Assembly: GCA_964496575.1 (NCBI GenBank)
Contig: CAZCAC010000013.1
Span: forward strand, 1-64,000
Direction of reading: 5' to 3'
Length of the DNA stretch: 64,000 nucleotides
DNA from: CAZCAC01 sp964496575
Lineage (GTDB): Bacteria; Planctomycetota; UBA1135; GCA-002686595
Positions 17,001 to 24,666 of this stretch are shown piece by piece (within the stretch, counting starts at the first letter, position 1; each line of letters starts with the position of its first letter). The position numbers and the translations under genes are program-made. Under the pieces are notes generated by a model. That model ran no database searches and had not been told where the DNA came from. It saw only the letters and a list, made by a program, of their open reading frames with translations.

Positions 17001-18314
17001 CCCGCTGTAGGAGGCGAGCGCCGCCAGGGCCGTGCGCATCCTCGAATAGGGCCTCGCGGTGGCCGCGAGACGGTTGTTATCGTGCGTCTCGGCGAAGTGA
17101 ATCATCGTGCCGGCGGTCTCCGACCAGTCGATCGCGCCGGGAAGGTAGTGCTCGAGCGCCCCTCGGTCGTAGTTCTGGAAGATCTCCGAGTAGGCCCAGT
17201 CGAGGCCGCCGAAGCGTAGCAGCGACTCGGTCACGCACATCTTCCCGCCGAGCCCCTCGAGCAGGAAGACGGTGTCGGGGTAGGACTGACGCACCTTGGC
17301 GGTGACGTACTCCCACACCGGCAGCGGGATCATGTAGCCCGCGTCGCAGCGGAAGCCGTCGACCCCTTCGCGGCACCAGAACAGGAAGACCTCGGCGAGG
17401 TGGTGCCAGACAGCGCGCTTCTCGTAGTCGAGCTGCAGGAGGTCCGCCCAGGTGATCCCCCAGGCCCCCGGCGAGCGGAAGGTGTCGTCGGGGTTGCGCG
17501 GAAACCACTCGGGGTGGCGGATGTGCAGGTACGAGGCCCAGCCTGTGTGGTTTACGGGGATGTCGAGGAAGACCCGCGCGTGCCGGTGGTGAATCGCGTC
17601 GGCGAGCTCCCGGAACTGGTCCAGCGGCGTGGTCTTGCGATCGAACTCGGCCAGGGCCGGGTCGACCTCCATGAAGTCGAGCGCCGCGAAGGGGCTGCCG
17701 AACTCGCCCATCCGGGCGTAGACGGTGGGCGTGGGGTGGATCGGCAGCAGCTGGATGATCCGGAAGCCGAGCTGACCGATGATGAAGTCGAGCTCCTCCT
17801 CCAGGTCGCGGAAGGTCCCCGAGCGGGGGATCACCGTGTAGCCGGCCGCCTCGAGCTCCCCGATCGCCTTCAGATCCTCGCGCGTCGCCTGGGTCCCGCG
17901 GCGGTTCGGGCCGAACTGGCGGACGAACGCCGAGTAGACGCTGTTGGCGCAGCGGGAGACCGCCGCCTCGACCTTCAGGTAGACGTTGTCGCCGCCGGGC
18001 CAGGCCGGGTCGCCGCTGCCCTCCGGCAGGAAGAACGCCTTGGCCTCGAAGTGGCCCACCTCCAGGAGGGGGAGGGTCAACCGGTACTCTCCGTCCCCCT
18101 CGTGCCGCATCGGCACGTCGTGCCAGTCGCGGGCCAGGAGCGGGGTGTGCTCCTCGACGTGGGAGATTATCTCCCGCTGGCGGACCCGGCTCCGGCCGAG
18201 ATTGGTGCGCACCCACGCGCTCCCCTTCCGCTCGCCGCCGAGGGAGAGCGCGATGGTGATCCGGTCGCCGCGGTGGCGCAGCATCTTCGTTCCAGGAGGG
18301 GGGGTCTGGTGCAT
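14049..18314 (-). CDS. Two-domain glycogen debranching enzyme (GH13 plus GH133)
   Basis: A 1421-residue protein. Residues about 120-600 form a GH13 alpha-amylase-type domain with putative catalytic Asp in G-F-R-C-D-A-G-Y (about 321), Glu in F-L-L-E-G-L-G-G (about 353) and Asp in E-T-H-D-N-N-R (about 411). Residues about 1020-1410 form an amylo-alpha-1,6-glucosidase (GH133) domain, seen in F-L-D-W-G-R-D-T-L-I-C-L and P-V-E-I-Q-A-L-W. The middle 350 residues are beta-rich linker. The pairing resembles the eukaryotic debranching enzyme, where one chain first moves a maltosyl/maltotriosyl branch and then hydrolyses the 1,6-linked stub. A single-function role cannot be excluded. It ends 122 bases upstream of the CBM48 gene, and its substrate fits the glycogen operon that follows. 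Confidence 0.88.
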   Translation of the reverse strand: MHQTPPPGTKMLRHRGDRITIALSLGGERKGSAWVRTNLGRSRVRQREIISHVEEHTPLLARDWHDVPMRHEGDGEYRLTLPLLEVGHFEAKAFFLPEGSGDPAWPGGDNVYLKVEAAVSRCANSVYSAFVRQFGPNRRGTQATREDLKAIGELEAAGYTVIPRSGTFRDLEEELDFIIGQLGFRIIQLLPIHPTPTVYARMGEFGSPFAALDFMEVDPALAEFDRKTTPLDQFRELADAIHHRHARVFLDIPVNHTGWASYLHIRHPEWFPRNPDDTFRSPGAWGITWADLLQLDYEKRAVWHHLAEVFLFWCREGVDGFRCDAGYMIPLPVWEYVTAKVRQSYPDTVFLLEGLGGKMCVTESLLRFGGLDWAYSEIFQNYDRGALEHYLPGAIDWSETAGTMIHFAETHDNNRLAATARPYSRMRTALAALASYSGAFGITNGVEWYAEEKVDVHQACSLDWGADENQVAEIARLNALLSTHPAFGGDVRVRMVQCGEGNVLVLRRTPLEGEGELLVLVNLDSNAPETAHWRQEGASGSREEHTDLLTGDAVAIAVDDGIASCRLDPAQVRCLSAEAGDLVVVNRGQRSFGGAVPGVTEQALEALALAVHQARRGVVDIADLDPEAEAAALAEAPEAFCARIFELPVPAVVTRWSWPRDARREVMVPPGHFLLIEAEARFRVCLHDGEEVLADLRSVPRSDGTQFTLILPREEPEVESPLILDLTVHEPAGTEHVQASLSYLSSGEGEIVQRTVELHGEEPLDQIALCTNGRGAMAQVRAAWGELRSQYDSLLAGNLDPHIPVDRHVMLTRLRAWMVYRGYSHEIGPDCLTRFAVDDEGVVSWFFQVPAGGGSTVPLVISLRMIEGRNAVRVGFQREAASTKAGAPGCSGEVTLILRPDIEDRNCHAKTKAYTGPESRWPGAIRAGEEGFEFHPGGSRRLVLRMPSATFVSQPEWNYNVSHPEEASRCLGDSSDLFSPGYLETKLAEGQRADLAAEILVGDEVLPEEPGPDALRPTGDLSGAEASSLDRAMKWAISHFIVRRDDFRTVIAGYPWFLDWGRDTLICLRGIIAAGWHDQAREIIEQFARFEDRGTLPNTIHGADTSNRDTSDAPLWLFTACNDLRIALGDDGFFDDDCGGRTLREVLCSIADHHRRGVPNGVTMDSQSGLIFSPTHFTWMDTNYPAGTPREGYPVEIQALWLAALSLLGSITKEDQWGELAGHAGDSLHRFFTDPARDHLSDCLHCAPGTKAADAVADDALRPNQLFAITLGALTDKERSERILSACQELLVPGAIRSLADRKIQPPLPVWRDGELLNDPDRPYCGHYLGDEDTRRKPAYHNGTAWTWPFPSYCEALFLTFGDACRKTARAFLASSAKLANRGSIGHVPEVVDGDFPHTARGCSAQAWGATEIYRVWKSLE

Positions 18315-18461
18315 GGGTGGAGGATAGGGGGGGCCCGGCGAGAGACCTCGGTGCGTGTCTCGTTGTTCGAGGGCTCGCCGCGATTCGGGCAGGATTAGAC
18401 GTCTTAATGTGTCGCTCGTGCCCGATCCACGACTGAACCGGATCAGGGCGAGGGCGCCGGC

Positions 18462-20210
18462 TCAGCGGAGGGTCGCCTCGAACGCGCGCGCCTCCTCGTC
18501 CCGACCCAGCTCGCGGAGCATTCGCGCCACGCCCTCGGCGATCACCTCGTCGCCGGGGAGGAGCTGGTGGGCTTCGAGGTAGACCTCCAGCGCGCGAGCC
18601 GGGTCGCCCCCACGCCGCTCCAGCGCCTGGGCCAGCATCCCCAGCGAGCCGCGACGCAGCGTGCCGGCCCGATGCGGGGGGGTGAGCAGCTCGATCGTCT
18701 CGTCGTAGCGCCCTTCCTCGTTGAGGAAGGAGGCGAGCATCTCGGCGGCGATCCGGTTCCCGGGCTCGGCGCGCAGGAGCTCGCGCAGCCGCTCGATCCC
18801 CGCATCGACCTCGCCGCTGGTGACGAGGAGGGTCGCGTCGTAGAAGGCGATCATCTCCCGCACGTGGTCGCGCGGGGCGGGCAGCCCCTCGGTCTCCAGC
18901 GGGTCCGGGAGCTCCTGGTCGAGCTCGCCGATGGCGACGTAGCCGAGCGCCTTGAGCTGCTCGCGCATCGCCTCGTCGACGACGGCGTCCCCGGTGTCGA
19001 GCGCGGGGCGCGAGGTGGAAAGGCGGATCGACTCCTGGGCGCGAAGGGCGAGGCGCGCGGCTCCCTCGGTGGCGGCGAGGAGCTGGTCGTCGGCCTGTCC
19101 CGTGTCGCCCGCTTTGAAGAGCTCGGGCGAGGAGGAGTGGATGTAGGTTCCTTGCTCGTCCGCCCAGCCGACGAGGGGGCTCCAGCCGAAGTTGAGGAAG
19201 CCGTAGAAGGACTCGAAGTAGACGCCGCGGTCGCGGGGCACGGGGCGGCGGTAGAGGCTGCGGCCGTCGACCTCCGCTGGCGGGGCGAGGTCCAGCGCCT
19301 CGAGGAACGTCGGGTAGAGGTCGACGACGCTGACCACCTCCGCGGAGCGCTCCCCGGCCCGGTAGCCGTCGGGGTAGCGCAGGAACATCGGCACGGCGAT
19401 GGTGGCGTCGTAGACGAAGAGGGAGTGGGTCGGTTCCTCGTGCCGGTGCAGGGACTCGCCGTGGTCGGCGACGACCGCGAGGAAGGTCCGGGCGAGAGAG
19501 TGCTCCCGCTCCAGCGCCGCTACCAGCTCGCCGATCGAGTCGTCGGTCTGCGCCACCTCGGCGAGGTAGTCGGGGAAGCGGACGCCGGCATGCGAACGGA
19601 CCCGTTCCACGTAGCCGGGCGCGGGCTCGTAGGGCGCGTGGGGATCGAAGTAGTGGACCCAGAGGAAGAAGGGGCGGGTGCGGTCGCGCTCGGCCAGCCA
19701 GCGCACGGCGGCGCGGGTCACCTCGTTCGCGCTGCGCTCGAGAAAGTGGCCGGTCCCGCTCGTTTCGGTGGCTTCAGGCTCGTCGTAGGTCTCGAACCCC
19801 TGGGCGAGACCGTAGGGAGAGGCGAGCACGACGGAGGCGACGAAGGCGGCGGTCTGGTAGCCACTCGCTCCCGCACGCTCGGCGAGAGTCTCGGCGGAGC
19901 CGGGTAGCGGGGTGAGACCGTTGTCGCGCACGGTGTGCCGGGGCGGGTAGAGCCCCGTCAGCATCGAGGCGTGGGAGGGCAGGGTGAGCGGCGCGACGGT
20001 GCGCGCGTTCGTGTAGACGTGGCTCTGCTCGGCGAGGCGGTCGAGATGTGGGGTGATCCCGACGCGACGGCCGTAGCAGCCGAGGGTGCCGCGGTTGGTC
20101 GTGTCGAGGGTGATCAGGACGGCCGAATTGCGCTCGACGGGGACGGAGTCGGTGCAACCGGTGGCGAGCAGCGCGAGGCCGATGAGGAGGGTGTGACGGG
20201 GGTGAGGCAT
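18462..20210 (-). CDS. Sulfatase-fold lipoprotein with C-terminal TPR region, Thr in place of formylglycine Cys
   Basis: A 582-residue alkaline-phosphatase-superfamily protein. The start at 20210 gives a lipoprotein signal (L-L-A-T-G-C, Cys about residue 18), so it is probably membrane-anchored outside the cytoplasm. Metal-site features are present: V-L-I-T-L-D-T-T-N and V-A-D-H-G-E-S-L. At the nucleophile position the sequence is L-T-L-P-S-H-A-S-M-L-T-G (about residues 74-85): the Cys/Ser that becomes formylglycine in true sulfatases is Thr. Thr is the nucleophile in LtaS and phosphoethanolamine transferases, so phosphatase or phosphotransferase activity is likelier than sulfatase. Residues about 440-580 are helical, TPR-like (R-D-E-E-A-R-A-F, A-L-E-V-Y-L-E-A). 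The in-frame upstream extension overlaps the divergent radical SAM gene and is rejected. Confidence 0.85.
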   Translation of the reverse strand: MPHPRHTLLIGLALLATGCTDSVPVERNSAVLITLDTTNRGTLGCYGRRVGITPHLDRLAEQSHVYTNARTVAPLTLPSHASMLTGLYPPRHTVRDNGLTPLPGSAETLAERAGASGYQTAAFVASVVLASPYGLAQGFETYDEPEATETSGTGHFLERSANEVTRAAVRWLAERDRTRPFFLWVHYFDPHAPYEPAPGYVERVRSHAGVRFPDYLAEVAQTDDSIGELVAALEREHSLARTFLAVVADHGESLHRHEEPTHSLFVYDATIAVPMFLRYPDGYRAGERSAEVVSVVDLYPTFLEALDLAPPAEVDGRSLYRRPVPRDRGVYFESFYGFLNFGWSPLVGWADEQGTYIHSSSPELFKAGDTGQADDQLLAATEGAARLALRAQESIRLSTSRPALDTGDAVVDEAMREQLKALGYVAIGELDQELPDPLETEGLPAPRDHVREMIAFYDATLLVTSGEVDAGIERLRELLRAEPGNRIAAEMLASFLNEEGRYDETIELLTPPHRAGTLRRGSLGMLAQALERRGGDPARALEVYLEAHQLLPGDEVIAEGVARMLRELGRDEEARAFEATLR

Positions 20211-20352
20211 GGTGATCGGTGGCGATAGGATACGGATTCGGGGCGCGGCTGCAGCTTTTCGAGCCGAATCGAGCACATTCCCCGGGACCTCCCGTACTCC
20301 CGCCCCGGACGGGGCTCCACCGCGCGAACCCGGCGGGGCGGCCGCCACCGAT

Positions 20353-21432
20353 ATGAATGCTCCGACGAAACGAGCCAAGTACCTCAACCTGACTCGCGCC
20401 TGGTGGCACAACGCGTTCAGGCACACGGCCCTGTTCGTCCGCTTCATCCCGACCGATCGCTGCAACCTCTCCTGCAAGTACTGCTTCCAGAAGAGCCGCG
20501 ATCCTCGCGTGATGACCGAGGCGGAGTTCGTGTCGTACCTCGACAAGGCGAAACAGCTGAGGATCGGGATGGCGAGCTTCCTCGGTGGGGAGCCGCTGGT
20601 CTGGCCGCATCTTCACGATGCGATCGCCCACTGCACCGAGCGCAACGTGCTGACGGACCTGACCACCAACGGGACGTTGCTCGACGAGGAGACGATCGAT
20701 CGGCTGGGGCGCTCGGGACTCGATCTCCTGAACATCTCGGTGGATGTCTCCAGCGCCGACGGCGTGTCCGCCAAGGACGCGATCCTGCGACCCGAGAAGC
20801 TGGCGCCGCTGCTCGAGGCGATGAAGGCCTACAAGATGGGCGTGCGGGTGAACTCGGTCCTCTACAAGGACAACACCGAGGAGGTCAAGGAACTGGTCGA
20901 GTACACGCACGAGCACGACCTGCCGATCTCGATCGGATTCGTCGTCCCACACGTCAACGAGGACAATGGTGGAGAGCCGCAGGACGACATCTACTTCACC
21001 CTGGACGACCAGCCACTGCTCGACGACATCGTCAGGTTCCTGGTGGAGAAGAAGACGAGCGGCTACAAGATCATCGATACGAGGGAGTACTACAGGAACA
21101 TCTACCGCTACCTGCGCGGCGAGAAGTTCTGGAGCTGCAACTACCAGCGTCGCTTCGGTTGGCTGAACGTGACGCCGTCAGGGAAGATCCGGAGCTGTAC
21201 CAAGCGCATGGACGAGCTCGACGTCCCTTTCCTGGATCTCACGCCGCGCCGGATCAAGGAGCTGAGGGGGGAGTTCGCGAAGGGGATCGAGGAGTGCCAG
21301 GTCACCTGCTACTCGAACTGCGCCTACAACGGCTACTACTTCTTCCGGAACCTGCCGCTGGTCGCACTGAAGTACCTGACCGGGATGTCGCGGGTGACCC
21401 GGTCGCTGGAGCCCGGCTGCCCGAGTCGCTAG
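20353..21432 (+). CDS. Radical SAM enzyme with cysteine-rich C-terminal region
   Basis: A 359-residue radical SAM protein. The [4Fe-4S] motif C-N-L-S-C-K-Y-C is at residues 37-44, followed by the SAM-binding G-G-E-P-L (about 79-83). The C-terminal part carries further cysteines (F-W-S-C-N-Y, I-R-S-C-T-K, C-Q-V-T-C-Y-S-N-C), a pattern like SPASM/twitch domains that hold extra clusters in peptide- or protein-modifying enzymes. The start at 20353 is chosen because the upstream frame overlaps the divergent sulfatase-fold gene and lacks the fold. No precursor peptide gene is obvious beside it. The next gene on the same strand encodes a secreted protein with an in-frame UGA, starting 31 bases after the stop. 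Substrate unknown. Confidence 0.88.
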   Translation: MNAPTKRAKYLNLTRAWWHNAFRHTALFVRFIPTDRCNLSCKYCFQKSRDPRVMTEAEFVSYLDKAKQLRIGMASFLGGEPLVWPHLHDAIAHCTERNVLTDLTTNGTLLDEETIDRLGRSGLDLLNISVDVSSADGVSAKDAILRPEKLAPLLEAMKAYKMGVRVNSVLYKDNTEEVKELVEYTHEHDLPISIGFVVPHVNEDNGGEPQDDIYFTLDDQPLLDDIVRFLVEKKTSGYKIIDTREYYRNIYRYLRGEKFWSCNYQRRFGWLNVTPSGKIRSCTKRMDELDVPFLDLTPRRIKELRGEFAKGIEECQVTCYSNCAYNGYYFFRNLPLVALKYLTGMSRVTRSLEPGCPSR

Positions 21433-21463
21433 CGCGAACGCGGCCGGCTGTTATCCTCTGGGG

Positions 21464-22684
21464 ATGAATCGTCCCTTCTCCTGTCCCCGGCGCACCCTCC
21501 TCGCCGCGCTATCGGTCGTCCCCTGCCTCATCGCCGCCCCGGCCTTCGCCGGCGTGGAGCGCACTCCCCCATCGGTCCTGATCGTCACTCCCGAGCCGGA
21601 GGGGCTGGCCGAGGAGTTCCGGGCCCTCTTGAGCCAGCACGAGATCCCCGCGACGGTCGTGGACTGGGAGGCGGGTACAGTGGAGCGGGCGCGCGACTTC
21701 GACCTGGTGATGGTGGTCGGCGCGGGTCGCTCGATCAGCGGTGACGTGGAGACGGGTTACGACCGGCCGGTGCTCGGGGTGGGTCCGTACGGCTGCAAGT
21801 ACTTCGGCCTCATGCGCCTCAAGAACGGCCATCCCCACACCTGACAGTGCCTCTACAACGTTGCACACGGAGTGCGACCCGATCACGAGGTCCTTGGTGA
21901 CCCGCTACGAGTCAACCACGTGCGCGGCGGCCTCGTTGTCCTGAAGAAGGTGGGCGTCGGGCAGGAGAATCAGGGTGAGGCATTGTCGCTCGACACGATC
22001 GTCGGCTCCTGCGATGCCGAGGTGATCGCCAAGGGCACCAGCGACAAGGGCCCCAATCGCGGGTCGATCGTGCGCCACGGGCCGTACACGTTGTGGGGCT
22101 ACGCCGGCGGCGTGGAGGAGATGCGCAAGCCGGGCAGGGCGTTGTTCATCAACACCGTCTACTACGCGGCGGCGCAGCGCGAGACGAGAGTGCTCGAGAG
22201 GCGGATGAACATGACGCGATACGGCCTCGCGGTCTATCTTTCGAAGCCGGGCCTCCTGGAGACAGCGCGCCAGTACCTCCCCGAATCGCTGGACAAGGCG
22301 AGCAAGGAGGAGGTCGAGGCGTGGATCGAGGAGAGCCGCCCGTACCTTCGCGTCGACGGCCGCCGCTTCTACGTCGACGAGTTCGCCAGGGCGCAAGGGA
22401 TCCCCAATCACCGGCGGGCCTTCCTCGAACGCTGCGTCGAGCTGCTGGAGAGCGCGGAACATTCGAACGACGCCCGGGCCGCGCTGGAGTCGTACACGGT
22501 TCAGTCCTTCGGCGCTGCCGCCGACGCCTGGCGCCGGTGGTACGCCGAGAACCGGGAGTTCGTCTACTTCACCGACTGCGACGGCTTCCGCTTCCTGGTC
22601 GACGAGGAGGCGAAGGAAAAGGGGATCTCCTTCGAGGAGCTCCGCAGCTGGTCGAGCGAGGAGATCGACTATACGAGTGAGTGA
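21464..22684 (+). CDS. Secreted protein interrupted by one in-frame UGA (possible selenocysteine) or nonsense pseudogene
   Basis: From the ATG at 21464 the frame encodes a signal peptide (T-L-L-A-A-L-S-V-V-P, cleavage near A-F-A-G) and an alpha/beta segment with V-L-I-V-T-P-E-P-E-G and L-V-M-V-V-G-A-G, DJ-1/ThuA-like in outline. At 21842-21844 a TGA follows N-G-H-P-H-T, and the same frame then stays open for 279 more codons to 22684. Read through, the product has 406 residues with position 127 as UGA, context H-P-H-T-[UGA]-Q-C-L-Y. The part after it holds H-G-P-Y-T-L-W-G-Y and a helical C-terminus. A separate downstream start (GTG at 21872) lacks a ribosome-binding site and would give a protein without its export signal. 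Third-position base use just after the TGA is more A/T-rich than in neighbours. Family not recognised; selenocysteine, leaky stop and dead gene are all possible. Confidence 0.6.
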
Positions 22685-22702
22685 GGAGGTGGGATCAGTG
22701 GG

Positions 22703-23189
22703 TTGTTGAACGTACAGCTGATGTACAACGTTGATCTCAACTTCGTCCACCTGATCCGCCCGCCCATCGAGAAGGCGATTGAGAGGAGCTGGGCGGGCCT
22801 GGCTACACTCGCCCGCGCTGTTCACGAAACGGATGAACGGTATCGGACCCCTCGTGGTCGTTGCCGGTGGCTGTGACCCGCACAGTACGATCCAGATGGA
22901 GGCCTACCGCGACCTCCTCCAGGACGGGTTCTCAGAGTACGGGGGGATCCTGCTCTCCGGCGGTACGACACAGGGGATCTCGGGATTGGTCGGCCAGCTC
23001 GCCGAAGAGTCGGACGGTCGCATTGTTGCGGTCGGGCATCGCCCCAGGACCCTGCCGCTCGACGGCACGGCGACGCCCGACGATCGATACGAGATCCGGT
23101 ATGCCGATGGTGAGGGGGAGTTCACCGGGCTGGAGCCCGTCCAGTACTGGCTGGATCTGCTGGCCACCGTCGGTCACGAGATCTGCTGA
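22703..23189 (+). pseudogene. Frameshifted, truncated SLOG-like/RyR-associated gene remnant
   Basis: Two overlapping frames share one protein's features. Frame one (TTG at 22703 or ATG at 22721, to 22876) encodes F-V-H-L-I-R-P-P-I-E-K-A-I-E and L-A-T-L-A-R-A-V-H-E-T, resembling the lead-in of RyR-type helical domains. Frame two (open through to 23189) encodes L-V-V-V-A-G-G-C-D-P, I-L-L-S-G-G-T-T-Q-G-I-S-G-L and L-E-P-V-Q-Y-W-L-D-L-L. The second set looks like a SLOG (Rossmann, nucleotide-derived-ligand-binding) domain of the kind found with RyR domains. The frames are offset by one base, and the usual C-terminal half of the domain after the Q-Y-W motif is missing. I read this as a decayed remnant. 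A GGAGGT motif at 22685-22690 may be its old ribosome-binding site. Confidence 0.5.
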
Positions 23190-23276
23190 AGCGATCAGGC
23201 CTGGAATGGACCCGGGGGCTGTCGGGGCTCGAGAGCCCCCGGGACGTCAATTCGCTCACGAGTCTCCGAGACGGTT

Positions 23277-24536
23277 CTACTCGGCCAGCCTCCGCTCGTA
23301 GAGCCAGACCCATCCGTGCCTTTCCGACGGCGGGTCGAGCAGTCCGATCTGGGCGCGGAGATTCTCCAGGGTGTCACTCAGGTCGGCGGCCTGAGGATTC
23401 GACTCCATCAGCTCCTCGAACTCGACCTCCTCCTCCCCGGCCTGTTCCAGCAGGGCTGAGAACTCGTCCCGGGCGGCATCTTGCTCCTCGCGGAGCTCGG
23501 CGAGGAGTTGCTTCTCCTCGTCGGTCAGTTCCGGCCCCTCCGGCTTCACGGTCGAGTAGTCCCCCACCAGGAGGTCGGGCAAGCCGTCGCCGTTGTAGTC
23601 GCCGACGTCGATCTGCACGCGAGTGCCGGGGCGCGTCGGCTCGCCGGTGATCACGCGATCTTTCGGTGCCTCGACCAGGAGGACCGCTGCGTCGAAGAGC
23701 GGGGCATCGGGCTCACCGACGTTGCGGTACCAGACCACCGCCCCATTCGCGCACCCGACCAGGATGTCCCACGCCCCGTCGCGATCCCAGTCGGCGGTGA
23801 TCACCATCGCGCCGCCGGGGGCCCCGATCGGCTCGCCCGCGGCATGGACCTGCACGTTCTCCGTCGCAAAGGAGTACTCGGTGGCGCTCCCCTCGTTCAT
23901 TCGCCGGAAGACGTGACCGCTCGAGGCGCCCAGCAGGAGGTCGAGATCGCCGTCGTCGTCCCAGTCGATCGGCACCCCGGAGATGCCGTGCTCCAGGTCG
24001 GTGTCGGTCCACACGTCGTTCTCCCGACACCAGTACTGGCCGAGGCGAACGTACGCCCCTTCCTTGTCGAGAACCGGTTCGGGCGTGTCGTACTCGCCGT
24101 CACTCAGCCCCTTCAGCAGGAAGAGACCGCCTTCGTAGCAACCGCTGATCAGATCGAGTTCCCCGTCCCCGTTCATGTCCGCACCGTGCGGACGGATACC
24201 CGTGCATCACCAGTTGGGGAGCTTGACCACCTCGCCATTGGCCTCCATCACCTGCCCAGCCGCCCATATCGGCAACGCGTTCGTTCCGGTGTTGAGGTGG
24301 ACGTGAACGTGGCCCACGAAATCGCCGACCAGGAGATCCTGGAGCCCGTCACCATTGAAGTCCTCGAGACGAGGCCCGGCGTGAGCGATGCAATCGGCGA
24401 CGTCGATGATCACACCTCCAGCCGATACGCGTTGCGGCTGGAGCAGCACATCGGATCCCGGTGCGATGGGATCGGGAGAGGTGGCGCAGGCGGAGAGCGC
24501 AGCTGCGCCGAGCAAGATCGGGGAACAGCGGTTCAT
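23277..24536 (-). CDS. FG-GAP/VCBS beta-propeller lipoprotein with one in-frame UGA (candidate selenoprotein)
   Basis: Read through, a 419-residue protein. It starts at 24536 with a lipoprotein signal (A-A-A-L-S-A-C, Cys about residue 17). FG-GAP/VCBS repeats follow, with calcium-loop motifs D-F-N-G-D-G-L-Q-D-L, D-M-N-G-D-G-E-L-D-L, D-W-D-D-D-G-D-L-D-L, D-W-D-R-D-G-A-W-D-I and D-Y-N-G-D-G-L-P-D-L. The C-terminus has a charged, probably coiled segment (E-E-K-Q-L-L-A-E-L-R-E-E). Codon 110 is TGA (24209-24207), context P-N-W-[UGA]-C-T-G-I-R-P-H, in the middle of the propeller. The frame is open and repeat-like on both sides, so one gene has been split rather than two genes abutted; the second part alone would lack an export signal. 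A GC-rich hairpin (GTCCGC/GCGGAC) begins 13 bases after the TGA. Such propellers are usually surface binding proteins. Confidence 0.7.
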
Positions 24537-24666
24537 TTCGGTCGTGCCTCGGGTTCGGGTTCGTCAGGGATCGGGTGCCTGATGGTAACTCCGGAGCCGG
24601 TCGCGGGCGACTCCGGGTTGCGACGCGCAACCACAAACGAGAAGGAAGGCGCCTCTCCGGCCGAGA

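Noticed and set aside
15426..17219. 597-codon plus-strand frame opposite the debranching enzyme
   Set aside because: Antisense shadow; the minus-strand frame carries both glycosidase domains intact.
22721..22876. UGA recoding in the SLOG-like remnant
   Set aside because: The two parts lie in different frames, so a frameshift, not stop read-through, is needed.
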